NCBI GenBank assembly: GCA_033439765.1
Contig: JAULSN010000007.1
Location: 1,550,001 to 1,614,000 of the forward strand
From: Lasiosphaeria ovina
Lineage: Eukaryota; Ascomycota; Sordariomycetes; Sordariales; Lasiosphaeriaceae
DNA length: 64,000 nucleotides
Reading direction: 5' to 3'
Made by a program: the position numbers and the translations under genes. Positions within the stretch are counted from its first letter, which is position 1. Every line of letters begins with the position of its first letter. Shown here piece after piece: positions 31,142 to 46,755 of the stretch. A model generated the notes under the pieces. It saw nothing but the letters and a program-made list of their open reading frames with translations, made no database searches and was not told the DNA's origin.

Positions 31142-33272
31142 TTACCAGCCGGTTGACTCCTCCACAGCAGCCTTGGGGCTGGCAACGGTATTGCCATTGC
31201 CCCAAGCGCCTCCACCAACAGCAGCGGCATTGCTGTTGTCGGTAGTGCCCCAACCACCTCCGTCTCCCGTGGTAGCCTGGTCTTTGGAGTCATCACCCTT
31301 GGAATCACCACCCCAAGCTCCGCCGTCACCTCCAGTCTCGGCAGCCTCAGTCTCATCAAAGTCCGAATCTGCCTCAAACTTGAGGTTGGTACGGGCATCT
31401 CCCTCTGGAATGTACTGCTGCAGGAAGTCAGGAACCTCCTGGTTGGTCTCCAGAAGCGTGCGAGTGAGCACAGAAGCAATAGGCTCATCTCGGTCGCAGT
31501 AGAAGGAAGTGGCGAGGCCGCGGTGACCAATACGGCCCGTTCGTCCTGCATCACGTTAGCACACGAACCAATATTGATGGATACGCATGAGTAAACATAC
31601 CAATGCGGTGAGTGTATTCCTCAATACCACCGTAGTCAAGAGAGGGCATGTCGTAGTTGATGACGTGCATGACGTTTCGCACATCAATACCACGAGCAGT
31701 GACACCAGTGGCGATCAGGATCGGGGATGTGCCGCCGCGAAAGGCACGCATGGCGGCCTCACGCTCTTTCTGAGTCCGGTCCGAGTGAATCGACGCACAC
31801 GGCAGACCCTTGTTGAACAAAAAGTCGTCTAACTCGTCGGCGACACGCTTGTTGTTGACAAAGATGATGGTACGCGTGGGGGGGAGCGAGTGCAACAGGT
31901 CAAACAGCGCCTGTCGCTTCATCGGAGGATCGACAAAGACGACACTCTGCTTGATGTTCTCATGGGTGCTTCCAGCACGACCAACACGAAGTCGAACATA
32001 GCTCTCCGCCAAATGAGTTGCCGCAAGGTCCCGAGCTGCCTTGGGGAATGTGGCCGAGAAGAGCATATACTTGATGTTTCCCTCCTCCTGTTCTTTTGCC
32101 AAGTTAGAAAAAGATATAAAAGTTCAAGGGGTGAAAGAAATTACCACCACCAGTCATGATCTTGTTGAGTTCGTCACTCCAGTCGGAGTCAAGCATCTCG
32201 TCCGCTTCGTCAATGACCATGTAGCGCACTCGGCGGAGAGTCAAGAGATGAGGACGCTCAATGAAGTCGATCAGACGGCCGGGGGAAGCGACCAAGATGT
32301 CACATCCCTTCTGAAGCTGCTCGACCTGATCGCGCATAGGTCCACCTCCATAGACCACGCAAGGGCGCAGCATGGTCCGGTAACAAAACTTGCGAGCCTC
32401 GTTGAAGATCTGAACAGCAAGCTCGCGGCTTGGGCAGACAATGACAACAAGCGGCTCAGCGCGGACTGGAGTATCAATTCCAGGGCGATAAGTCACTGGG
32501 TTAGGGCGAGGCGCCGCAAGCTTCTTGGCCTTGCCCATGAGCTTGTTCAAGATCGGAACCAAATAGGCAGCCGTCTTTCCAGATCCTGGATGTTTGTCGG
32601 TTAGTTATGTGTGTCAAAGTATTAAATCCCCAAGTTTCAGCTTACCGGTTTGGGCAACGGCGATCACATCGTGTCCCATGTTTATTGCTGGGATGCAGTA
32701 ACGTTGGATCGGGGTCGGGACCTTGTATCCTGACAGCTCAACGTTCCGAACCATGACAGGGTGAAGGCCGGCGTCCTCGAACTTGGAGATGGGCTTAACG
32801 CGAACGGGGCCCTCCTGATACAGCTCAATGGAGGCGATTCTAACAAGTCAGCGAACAGTTCATATTCCACCCGGGAAACAGGATAAACCTACTTTGAAAA
32901 GTCAATGCCTTGGGACTGGCGACGGTCGGGAGGGCCAAACAGCTGAATCTCAAGGTCGGCGTGTTCAGGGCCAACCTCGCCCAAATCGCCATCCCAGTGA
33001 TAGACAGCAGCATTGCCATCCCACTCCGTCGGAGCCTCATTGTCGTAGTCGTACGGGATCAACGGAGCCCAACCTGCCAAGGCCTCCGGGGTTTTCTGAA
33101 CGACCTTAGGCGGGTCGGTAGTCTCGTCATTTTTGGTATCAGCAACCTCATCGCCACCGGCAGGCAGAGCCGAGCGCATATCCGAGGTGCCCCAGGCACC
33201 GGCGGCCTGGGTGGATAGGGCATCGCTCGCTCCGCTAGCCGCGCCTGGGGTATTCCAGGTGAAGTCGGCCAT
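31142..33272 (-). CDS. DEAD-box RNA helicase, Ded1/DDX3/Vasa-like
   Basis: There are five exons: 33272-32893, 32839-32646, 32585-32145, 32092-31601 and 31545-31142. All introns are 52-60 bp and in phase. The product is 636 aa. Helicase motifs appear in order: Q motif VPTPIQRYCIPA, motif I AQTGSGKT, Ia PSRELAVQ, II VIDEADEML, III LFSATFP, a late ATGVTARGIDV, and VI HRIGRTGRIGHRG (built across intron 4). The N-terminal 130 residues contain Trp/Asp-rich sequence; the C-terminus has repeated GGxWG motifs, a usual RNA-binding tail. The family unwinds RNA in translation initiation or RNP remodelling. Ded1-like is the best call; assignment to one orthologue group needs a tree. A long leader lies upstream. 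Confidence 0.93.
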
Positions 33273-35190
33273 GATTGAGATTGGTTTTCTGACGTGGAAT
33301 GTTAGCAAGTGCTCTGCCCACTAGCAAACCGAAAGGCAAAAAGGATGAGTGGGTGTTAAGGTGGAAACGAGGGTGAAGCTCTCGGGAAGACGGGCAATCA
33401 AGTTTCGGAAAGCGACGTCTGAAGAAGAAAGCAGCAACTCTAGGCCGCTAACATCACCGCAAGGAGAATGGCCTCGCGTCACTTGAAGTGTTTCATTGGG
33501 GAGTGAATTTCTTACCTGCCGGGAACGACCGTACAGAGATCAGTGAGTAATGGTAGACACGATCGCTGATCTAGCTTGGCTGTGAGCAGGAAAGAATATG
33601 ACGAATAGGTCTGCTCGACTGAGGTGAGGAAATGAGAGAGGTGAACGTGGGTGGAAGTGCCAGAGGAGACACTGAAATATTGAGGACGTGTGTTGACCAG
33701 AGACGGCGCTAGTACTGGGGGAAACAGAAGTCGCGCCCCAGATAAACGCGCGCCCGATGGCCGGAGACGAACCTGGGAAAGGGAAGTTGAAAAAGGTAGG
33801 AAGGAGATGAGAGAACGAACCTCGTGGATCAAATTCGGGGCTTGACTCTTGCAAGGCGCAGGCAAGAAGCAGGCGAACTTTGGAAGACGATGTCAGGAAG
33901 AGAGAGGTTGACAGATTGGCCGTCGGAAAGAGGGATAGTGAAGTAGGGAGGAAGGCCGAGGAGCGATTGCCAATTTTTGTCGAGGCAGGCCCGGTGGGAA
34001 AGTACCTAGGTACCTTGAAGGGGGCAAACGGGGGAACGCGTTGGAAGAGAAAGGAATTGTGTGTTTGTGGGCTTGCAAAACGCGCCTTCCCAACAACAAG
34101 GTAGATCGGACGAGAAACAGAAGGAGCTTCTGCTCAGGAGTGGTACTGGCAGACAAACCCGAAAGCCAATATGCTCCCCCGGATTCTGGGCCGGGGCGGT
34201 GGGCAGGGCAAGATATTGAATACGAGAAGACGAAAAAGAAAGAACTGCTTACCTGAATTCTGGACAGAGTAGTAGACGAGCGTGCCTTGGTGTAGGCGTG
34301 TGAGACTGTGTGGAAGGAAGTCGTGTGGTGTGTGTTGGTGTAGGAGGAGAGGCGCCGAAGTTGTTGACAGAAGGAGCAGATATCTCAAGTCCTGAAGCCT
34401 GGCTGGCAACGTAAATCAGCCGCCTGGGACTTAAAAGCACGCCGTGTTTGAATTTCCAGAAATCCAAATTTGCACGGACAGTGATTTATTTCGGAGCAGC
34501 TAGAGGGAAGGAGCAACCGAGTAGGACGGAAGTTGAAAGGGGCAACTGTTGAAAGTGGATACCGGTATTTCTGGGCAGCGGTCGACCGATCGTGCCCCCC
34601 AGACCGCCAAAAAGCAAGCTACCCTACCTACTGGATCGAGAAGGGGAAGATTCTAGCACTAGTAAAGGTTCTTCGTGTACATTGAAGTCGAGTCAACCAG
34701 CAAATACACGGTGGGATACGAGTCGGCCAGTCCGGATGTGGCCAGTGCTCGATGGCAAAGTGAAAAAATTTGGGACCAACAACAGATACTCGTACTCAGC
34801 CAGCCAATGTGCTCCAACGGCACGGCGGGTATCCATTTGCTAACATGTTCAATGGAGGCATTGCAAACATGACTGTGTTAGCTGAGTGCTTAAAGCAGAT
34901 TCACGTGATTTTAGCGAGGCCAAACTACCTTTCCAAAATGGCTCGTAGGGGAGCTGGTGGAGGCGCGTTTTCTGCTGTAAATTCGTCAACCTCTGGCTTT
35001 GGGGAGGAAAACGAAAGACAGGTCAAGGCAAAAAATGTCCCAGAATGCTACCGAAATATGTACATATAGCGTGGTAGATTCAAGTACCTTACCTACCAGG
35101 TACCCACCTACCTAGCCAAGCATTTCCATTCAGAGGCATGGAGGCAAACCCGTCGAAGCCCACGCCCTCGCTCTCGACTCTCTCCAGACA
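33273..35190. other. Long 5' leader and promoter of the helicase, then intergenic
   Basis: The minus strand carries pyrimidine-rich tracts and several donor- and acceptor-like sites at 33290-34490, consistent with a spliced 5' UTR. No protein-like frame is seen. 34600-35190 has nothing recognisable. Confidence 0.45.
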
Positions 35191-36328
35191 TTAGCGCACA
35201 GGCAGAGGAGCGCTGTCCCCAAGTCCGCCTCGCAAAGCCTTGCCCAACAAGGCAGCAGCTCTACCGACTGTACCACCCTCCTTCTTCGCGCCATCCATGC
35301 CAGCTACGATAGAACTCCTCCACTTCGCATCGAAAACACGCTGCCTCGAGATGCGGTCGGGGTACATCTCGTTGTCCTCGTCCCGGGGAGCGCCAAAGAG
35401 GTTGAGATAGGCGAAGGGGTTCGCCGTCGCGGGCAGGCGGTAGATGTTGTCCCAGTACGCCTTGGGGTTGTACGGGGCGGCGGTCTCGGGCTGGAAGCCG
35501 GCCTGGAGGAAGCGGGCGAGGACCTGGATCTGCCTCGCCTGGGCCTCGGGCCCCTTCTTGGTGCCCAGCGTGGACTTGGAGCCCGACGTCCAGCCCTGGC
35601 TGTTCATGGCGGAGCCGACGCTGGGGTTCCAGCCCAGCATCGAGCTGAAGCTGTTGAGCGTCTTGAGCCAGCCGCCCGGGCACGACACGACCTCGTCCCC
35701 CGCCACCTCGAGCAGCCACTCCATAACGTTCAGCGTGTCGCTGCGGATGTCGGCCGCGAGGTGCGTCATGCCGCCCCGGATGTACATGAGGATCTTCTCG
35801 ACGTGCGGCCGGACCTCGGAGGGCGGCAGCACCCGGAACAGCCTCAGCAGATGTGCGCGCACCGACGTGGACACGTCCGAGATCAGGGGTAGCAGTTTTG
35901 TTAGCACGCCGGCCGTCCCGACGGGGTTGTTCGGCGGCTTTGCCGATATCTGATTCGTGATGTAAGAGAGGGCATCTCGTCTCAGGTTGTCAGGTTTTGC
36001 AGTGGCGGCCGTCGTCAGCGTCTGCTTGAACTGCTCCACCGAGTCCGACCCATCTCCCTCAAGGGTCTGCTGGTTGACATTGATGGCTGCGGTAAGTTAG
36101 CAAAAGCAAAAATCGTAATGTATGGGTCACGCTGGAGTTGTCACATTTGGATTTGAAGCTCGTATCGGTGAAATTAGCAGCCTTTGCGTTGGCTTTGCCG
36201 ACTTTCAACTTGGCTTTCTGAGATGGGTTTAGTGAGAATTCCTGAAGGAGTGGCTGCAGGGGGGTTCGGGACGGCCATACCTGGAAGTCCTTCTTCTTTT
36301 CCTTCTTCTTCCTGTTGCTAGAACCCAT
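35191..36328 (-). CDS. IPI1: Pre-rRNA processing protein IPI1 (Rix1 complex, TEX10 homologue)
   Basis: Three exons: 36328-36281, 36217-36145 and 36086-35191. Introns of 63 and 58 bp (GTATGG...CAG; GTGACA...CAG) keep the frame; the product is 338 aa. The start MGSSNRKKKEKKKDFQ joined to KAKLKVGKANAKAANFTDTS is the hallmark N-terminus of Ipi1, and the next exon brings INVNQQTLEG. The following region has HEAT/ARM-like helices (LLPLISDVSTSVRAHLLRLF). Ipi1 works with Rix1/Ipi2 and Ipi3 in late 60S maturation and ITS2 processing in the nucleus; this role is from known orthologues. The length is normal for fungi. The second donor, GTGACA, is weaker than usual. Confidence 0.92.
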
Positions 36329-36678
36329 TCTTGTCTCATTGGGAGGAGAGGGATTCCTTCTTTATGTATTCAGACTAACTTTGTCGTTGGCAGGCTGGAT
36401 GTACCTCCCTATTATGAAGGACATGCTCACCCCCAAACGATAACTGCGCTGGTGGGGCTCGATGGAAATTTTTAGCGGTGTTGGGCGGCAGAATGCACTG
36501 GTTGCTCGCTGGGGGCGCCCTGGGACCCTCCAAATCGGGCACGCATGCGCATTGGTGTGAATGCCAGGATGAGCCGCTTCGGACAACACAGCAGCTGCAG
36601 CTGTTTCCAAAGACTTTCGAGCTTTCTTTCAACTATCCCGCCTGTTTGACCGTCCTGCGCTCGCTTGACCGGACTGAA
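36329..36678. promoter_or_regulatory. Compact bidirectional promoter (IPI1 / LC7)
   Basis: Only 350 bp separate the divergent start codons of IPI1 and the roadblock protein, so the two must share regulatory sequence. I see no unambiguous named binding site. Confidence 0.6.
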
Positions 36679-37294
36679 ATGGCAGAGCCAGGCCTGGTAT
36701 GTCACCCTCGCCCTCACCCTAACTCTCACTCTCGGCGGCTTAGGCCCACAAGACATGTTCATACACCGTGCCCAGGTAGGGCTGGCTGACTAGACCAGGG
36801 CGCCGGCCCCGATGCTCTCGAGGAGACGCTGGGCCGTCTCTCCAAGAAGACGGGCGTCAAGGCAACGATTGTGCTCGACCGCGCATCGGGGGCCATCCTG
36901 AAGACCAGTGGCCAGCTCAGTTCAGTCCGCAAGGCAAAGGCGCCGGGTTCTTCCCTGCCAAACCCAACCGTGGGCTCGTTTGCCGGCGAATCCACCGCCA
37001 GCCCTTCAAGCCAGGACCAGAGCGCAGAAGAACTCGCAGCTCTTGTGTGGAATTTTGTGGGAACGGCGGGTAGTCTCGTTCAGGAGCTGGACACGGAGGT
37101 ACCGATGCGCAGCCACCCACCCAAACCCCGACAAGCTCGAGAGAGACCTAAGCCCATCACGACTGACACAAACAAAAACACACACACAGGATGAGCTGAA
37201 ATTGCTTCGGCTACGGACCAAGAAGCAAGAGCTTGTCATTGTCCCTGACACGAAGTATCTGTTGATCGTGGTTCACGATACCCCTCCCGCATGA
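36679..37294 (+). CDS. Roadblock/LC7-domain protein (dynein light chain-like)
   Basis: Three exons: 36679-36696, 36799-37098 and 37190-37294. Introns of 102 and 92 bp are in phase 0, and the protein is 140 aa. The first exon encodes only MAEPGL. The domain reads ALEETLGRLSKKTGVKATIV, LDRASGAILKTSGQL, then a low-complexity insert, ELAALVWNFVGTAGSLVQEL, and LKLLRLRTKKQELVIVPD plus KYLLIVVHD. This is the alpha/beta pattern of roadblock/LC7 proteins. Canonical family members are about 100 aa; here a 40-residue Ser/Pro-rich insert lengthens it, as in other filamentous fungi. The role is as a dynein light chain or small-GTPase-associated scaffold; which one is not decided by sequence. Confidence 0.85.
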
Positions 37295-38110
37295 TGGTGG
37301 GGGCAGTAGGCACTACGGTAGATTGGCTCATCTATCTGCGGCGAATCCCCCCTCGGCGGCTGGCAAGACACATACATACATTATTATGGAAGCAGCGCGC
37401 CCAAGCTGACGTCAAGGCTCTGGATGCGAGGTTGAAATGAAGTAAGCTGCGGAGTGCGAGGCTGGCTATGGTGGGCGATGGATGACGAACAATGGACCAT
37501 GGCTGGAAATTGAATGATACCCCGAGATTGCAGTCTTTGTCGAGGCGGCTGATAAGTAAGGGCCCTCCAAGCGGGCAAGCCCACGAGCTGCTGGATTTAC
37601 CTAAACAATGGCCGCTTAATATCACATCAAACCGACCCGTTCTTCCGGGACGATTCGGAGAAGCGACTGGGGCGGGAAACGCCGTTGAGGCTCTCCGCGC
37701 ACGACGGGAAGGGACTGCTTGTTGCGGTGCGCCAACGGTCGTCGCGCTCCTTGTCTGTGTTTACGGAGGTCACGTACATATTCAGCCTATCGTAGAAGGA
37801 AATGAGTGGGTGGATAGACAGCTCAAGATACATAACTCCTACTTTGGTTACAACTTACTAGTCCCACCCCTTCCCTTGCTGTTTGCGCGAGGGCTGCTGC
37901 CGTGCTCGCCGTGAAGTGTGAACAGTGGACGCTTCCATTGCAACCCATGGAAGCCCAGTGCCCACACTCGCCGCTTTCCGGCGGTCTCTCTAAAAAGCGG
38001 TTTATACACTTCCGGTCAGGAATAGTAACATCCCGGTCTTCGGGCTCACGACGATTGCGTCTTTTGCGGGTGCAGGTCCATGTACTAGTCAGGGCTCAAA
38101 GCGCCTACAG

Positions 38111-38133
38111 ACCAAGGGGGTGAACCCCTTGGT
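38111..38133. repeat. Perfect 9-bp-arm hairpin
   Basis: ACCAAGGGG at 38111-38119 and CCCCTTGGT at 38125-38133 flank a 5-base loop. It lies just before a short tandem repeat and LTR-like sequence, so it may mark an element end. Confidence 0.6.
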
Positions 38134-38139
38134 TAGGGA

Positions 38140-38173
38140 CATTGATTCGCCATTTACCATTGATTCGCCATTT
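38140..38173 (+). repeat. Two-copy 18-bp tandem
   Basis: CATTGATTCGCCATTT occurs at 38140 and again at 38158. Confidence 0.85.
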
Positions 38174-38387
38174 TATCCCGGGTCCTTCGCGCACCACCAC
38201 AATTACTAGTAAATGGAAGTACACCTGGTTTTACAAATAAATCGCACAACATGCGCACCACACATAACCCTGGCAAATGAACCACATATATAACCCTGAA
38301 AAACATCAATTGAACCGTCAACTGCTTTTGAACAAGGAATGGCTTCTCGAGCAGTATAGAAATACGAGGGCATCACGGAGTTGTGAG

Positions 38388-38730
38388 TGTTGTGGCTGTT
38401 GTGTGGTGCTGAGGGCGCTATACCTAGATTGTTTACTTTGCCCCACAGCACCCTCTCGAAACCCCTATACGTCTTGGCACACGTAAGACAAGCCCACTAG
38501 AAGACTATGGAATACAGAGCTGTCTACGGAGCCTGTGGGCCTCTAGAACCTTCTAGAGAGCCTACCTTAGGTCTATATAGACCTGTCCTTTCTCTTAGAT
38601 AGATTTCCTAAGCAAGCAAGCCTCTTGTTGTGAGTACAAAAGAAAGCAACAAGTAAGCACTGCACTCACCACTCTTTGTACTATACTTCTTCTATAATAC
38701 AACTCCTCTCTATCTTCTTCAGCACCCACA
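38388..38730 (+). mobile_element. Possible retrotransposon LTR remnant
   Basis: The segment starts TGTTGTGGCTG and ends CACCCACA, has a TATA-like TCTATATAG near 38571, and runs into pyrimidine-rich and then leader-like sequence (TTGGTCCCGAAGACCCTGA) as LTR-to-internal junctions often do. No target duplication or partner LTR was found, so this is tentative. Confidence 0.35.
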
Positions 38731-39056
38731 GTTGGTCCCGAAGACCCTGACTGCAGGGCAGAGTCCCCTACAGCCTACGAGGTAGACTGCTGAGCAGAGT
38801 CCTCACAGTCTGAGTGGCAGGCCTGTAGCAGAGTTCTACAGACCTGTAGTCAGTCAGCCTGCTTCCCTCAGTGCCTTGCAGAAGCACTGTTGTATCGGAC
38901 CGTAGGGCACAGCTCCCTACAGTCTACCCTGCACTTGATCGACCTACCTTGCACTTGGTTCCCGATATACGCTACACGCCTTGCTTCCGCTGCGCCTGCT
39001 GCCCTGCGCACCCTGTATAGGTGCTGAGTTCAGGCCTATACAGGAACGCAGTTCAA

Positions 39057-39240
39057 CAAATATAGTCAGATAATTGAAGGAATAGGAATAAGAATATATC
39101 GGCGACCGAAAATCGATAATATAATATCGATTGATCTATACTTAATAGTATATAGAACGCTATAAGTTGGTGGTTGGGTGGAAGAAGAGGAAAAGAATTG
39201 GAGGGTGGGCGCTGAAATATTTCTAGGTGTAGCAATCAGC
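39057..39240. other. AT-rich patch
   Basis: Clearly richer in A/T than its surroundings, with TATAATATCGAT-like strings. It follows the LTR-like segment and could be mutated repeat (RIP) or simply an element leader. Confidence 0.4.
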
Positions 39241-40187
39241 GGCCCCACTAGTGGATACCTGGACCTGCCGAGCCTTCGGGCTGAGCTGGGCCTCTGCGAC
39301 TTTTCTACTGTGTAGGTTTGTTTGCCACGTCGATTTCGAGCGGTACCTTTTCACACGCCCTAGGAGATGGATTGCCTCCTCGCTTCCAGTCATGACATGC
39401 AGGGCTTGCAGTATCCACAACCTGAACACCAACCTGGAACTCTTCCTCCATAGGGAAAACCTTAATCTCGAGGTTCGCAATGGCAACGAACTTATGGATG
39501 CAGGCAATTGATTCGAAACATGTCAGCGGCGCAATCCTCCCGCGATTTGCTAGGCGACTGGGTAGCGCGGTGGGCAACCAATTGCTGGCCGCCTTCGCTC
39601 GCAGAATCAGGATCTCCCAGAATGTGCTGGTCATAATAAGCAGCGTCTGCTAAGGTTTGTGATTGAATAAAAGGCCTGCTATCGTCGGTTATTGGCTTTC
39701 CGCGGCATGCTTGATGCTTGCTATGATATAACAGATGAGCCTGAGACAGCTAGCTGCTCTTGAGCTACCTTGCCTGCCTTACCGGCCCAACTCGTCAGCA
39801 TTTCTGGCCCATCTGCCAGGGCAGAGACAGACAGCCTTTTTCTTCTTCTTCTGTGTCTCTACCCTCGCTTTTTGATGATATCTGCTTTGATCTTCCGCTT
39901 GTTTGTTCGTGTCCAGCTTGTCGATCCCATTCTCCCGTCGTCACTCTCGGCTCCTCTCCCGTTGCCTGCAGCTTACCCTTTTCGAAGCGGGCACAGCAGC
40001 CAGTCCCCGATAAGTTGAAACAGCCACCGGGCGTCCCCAGAATCTGCAAGCTACCGGCAAAGGCGGTTGCGCCGCAGGACGCAGGCGCCGGCGGGCGTGT
40101 CTTTGGCCGTTGATTAATGAGACAATAGCACCTCGACAAACAGCATTGGCCCCTCTAGGTGTCATACCACCTGCCCCACCAGCCGAG

Positions 40188-44349
<4,162 letters not shown>

Positions 44350-45025
44350 GGATAAAATGCGAGGAAGGTCTTTGGGGAGTTGTACGAAAGTATTGGGGAA
44401 AAGCTGATTAGGAAATTCAAAACAAAAGGCTCTCGGTGTAAAAAGCAAAAAAAGAAAACCCTCAAAACGGGTCATGTCATGTATACAGGCAATGGGTGGA
44501 CGGAGGAGGAAAACACGGTTCTTTAACTAGTTCATAACTAGACGCTGTCGATACCCTCTCTATGTAGTATTATGCTGAAAAGCGATCATTATTGATACTT
44601 CTCCCGTATTTCTCCTATCTCTGGTCTTGTATTCTCTCAAATCAAGGATGGAGCAAGGCTGAACAAAGGGGGTCATGTAGGAGAGTTGGGATCTTATACG
44701 GAGGTTACTGGCATCCCACGTGAATGATAAATCAACGATGTCATTGTCCATATGGAACTGCGGTGATGCCTTGTACGAGAATATACACGTGCTTGGTTCC
44801 AAGAAGGTATACAAGCACTTTCGCCTCGCCCTGGAATGTAATGAAATGCTAAAATCCCCTATCCCCGCGCTAGGTGCAACAAGCAGTTCGTAAAAAAGGC
44901 CATGCAAAAAGGCAATGCCCAAAAAACATAGGAATAAGGAAGACCAAAAAACAACAGGGACTCACTGCTACATACTCTTCCCTATTATCTGCTTGGCTAC
45001 CTACCTATACAAATCCCCTCAGAGA
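44350..45025. other. Intergenic between convergent genes
   Basis: 3' UTRs of the 1089-aa protein and of the CREG-like gene. A minus-strand 120-codon frame at 44560-44922 has no protein-like signature. Confidence 0.5.
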
Positions 45026-45952
45026 TCAGAGATCCCGTGAGCCACCGGACGCTCGGGCGGCGGCGGACCACTCGTGCCAGCCCTTCTTCTCGCCGGGCAG
45101 CCGGACGCTCTCGATCTCCTTGCGGGTTACCGCCCTCCACTCGTCGACGGGGATCCAGCCGATGTAGGCGCGGTCTCCGAAGCCGCCGATCCAGTAGATC
45201 TGCTCGACTACGAGGCGCACAAAGTGAGACTCGTGCACGCGCGACCCCGGCAGCCAGTACCGCGCGTCCGGGTGCACGCGCGTGAAGCACGCCGCCAGCG
45301 CGTCGCCCACCGTGCCGCCCGCGCGGCGGTCGTCGCCGCCGTCAATCCACTCGACGTGTCCTAGTAGCGAGAACCGCGGCAGGTTCGCTGCCGAGTATGG
45401 CGTTGGTGGCGTGGGCATCACGCTCTCGACGTCCTCATCACCACAGTATTCATCTTCGCCGAGACGGATCCTGCGCAGCCCCAGGTATGACAGGGCCTTG
45501 TTGACGAAGCCGCTGTCACCGCTTCTCTGGATCCGCTTCGCCGGGGGGTGCGGAGGCGTCCACTGCACGGCCAGGCTGACGTTACTGCCCGCGGCGGCGT
45601 TCTTGAAGCTCGTCTCGATGGTGATGGCCAGCAGCGTCGGGCTGCCGTCGTCGCCCAGCCCCGCCTCGCCCGAGCAGTCCGAGATGTACTCCATCAGCCC
45701 GTGCGGCATGCCGCCGAGCCCGTCCGGCCGGTTCTCGGCTGTTGATGGGTCATTGCTGTCGCTGTGGCTGTCGGCGGCAGGGAACACCGTCGCGAGCGTC
45801 CCCAGCGGCGTTAGAGAGAGAACCCGCCGCGCAAGCACCGCCGATTCGTATGATGTTGGTACACGGTCGTGGTTGCTGCTGCTGGCGCGCTCGACTGCGG
45901 CCGCTGCTGCAGCGCCGCAGCTCGAGAGGAGGAGGGCGGCGGCGGACTTCAT
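45026..45952 (-). CDS. Secreted CREG-like protein (FMN-binding split-barrel fold)
   Basis: A single exon encodes 308 aa. The start MKSAAALLLSSCGAAAAAAV is a signal peptide. The body has the fungal CREG/pyridoxamine-oxidase-like signatures: YESAVLARRVLSLTPLGTLA, GMPHGLMEYISDC, PTLLAITIETSFKNAAAGSN, VSLAVQWTPPHPPA and, after an acidic insert, LPRFSLLGHVEWID and YWIGGFGDRAYIGWIPVDEW. CREG proteins are secreted glycoproteins with a split-barrel fold that usually lack oxidase activity; the role in fungi is unclear. The C-terminal HEWSAAARASGGSRDL looks disordered. Confidence 0.87.
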   Translation of the reverse strand: MKSAAALLLSSCGAAAAAAVERASSSNHDRVPTSYESAVLARRVLSLTPLGTLATVFPAADSHSDSNDPSTAENRPDGLGGMPHGLMEYISDCSGEAGLGDDGSPTLLAITIETSFKNAAAGSNVSLAVQWTPPHPPAKRIQRSGDSGFVNKALSYLGLRRIRLGEDEYCGDEDVESVMPTPPTPYSAANLPRFSLLGHVEWIDGGDDRRAGGTVGDALAACFTRVHPDARYWLPGSRVHESHFVRLVVEQIYWIGGFGDRAYIGWIPVDEWRAVTRKEIESVRLPGEKKGWHEWSAAARASGGSRDL

Positions 45953-46755
45953 CTTGGCGGCTTCGGTGGCGCTGTGGGAAGCTGGCAGGGTTTGATTTCC
46001 TGTGGTGTTGTTGCTGGGCTACTATCTCTTCGCACAGACAGGTGAGTAAAAGAACAAAAGAGAGTAAGGCAACCAGGTGAGTCCTGCTCGGCGACTTTCC
46101 CTCCTTTATCAGTTGGCAGCCAAGGGAGGCGGGTGACTACGCCGCGGATCGAACGATACCTACCTAGCGTCCTCTGGGGTGGGGCAGGCAAGCACCGGCG
46201 AGGCCAAAGCGAGCTCGGAGTTGCTGCTGTTGTCACGTATGCAGGCTTCGGTACACCTTTTAACTGTGGTGCTATGGCAGACTGAATATGATTGCTTGAT
46301 TGATGGTAAATATTACACAGATCACGAAACTCGTATTCTTGGATCACCAAGATCATGCTCTCATCAAAAGATGGCGCTTTCCCAACTCCCGCCATGCAGC
46401 GCCGTTGGATAGCAGGCGAGACATTGATCGACAGCGGGGTTACGGATAACGACGGACCAAAGTCTCATCGCATAATCAGATTACGGATAGCGCTAATCGA
46501 TAATGAGACAAAACGACCGCCCGAGCTTTCGACATCAGGTGACTTCAATGCCCTTCTCGAGTGGTCCGTGCCCGTAGCCCCAAACGGCCCCGCAGGGCTC
46601 CCACAAGTCTTAGCTAATCAATCTTGAAATCCAGTGGCCAGGTCCGTATTCCAGAGGCAATCTACGATCCTGACGCTGGATTCGTTTGAAATCGACCTAT
46701 TTCCTGACAACGACGACACCAACGATCTCGCAGCGACCACCAGAAATCTTCGACA
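45953..46755. promoter_or_regulatory. Divergent intergenic region between CREG-like and eS30 genes
   Basis: About 800 bp with no gene. It must hold the promoters of both flanking genes. AT-rich GTTACGGATAA and ATTACGGATAG repeats lie near 46440-46490. Confidence 0.5.

Larger units (their letters stand above)
37295..40187. other. Gene-poor region with repeat and LTR-like remains
   Basis: No supported gene. It contains a hairpin at 38111, a short tandem at 38140, an LTR-like segment at 38388-38730 and an AT-rich patch at 39057-39240. A minus-strand frame at 39305-39634 (109 codons) has no recognisable features. The right part from about 39760 is the promoter and leader of the gene starting at 40188. 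Confidence 0.45.

Noticed and set aside
39305..39634. 109-codon minus-strand frame in the gene-poor region
   Set aside because: No recognisable motif, sits beside repeats, and another frame overlaps it.
37295..40187. CRISPR-like or clustered repeats
   Set aside because: Repeats are a two-copy tandem and a hairpin without spacers; a fungal CRISPR is not expected.
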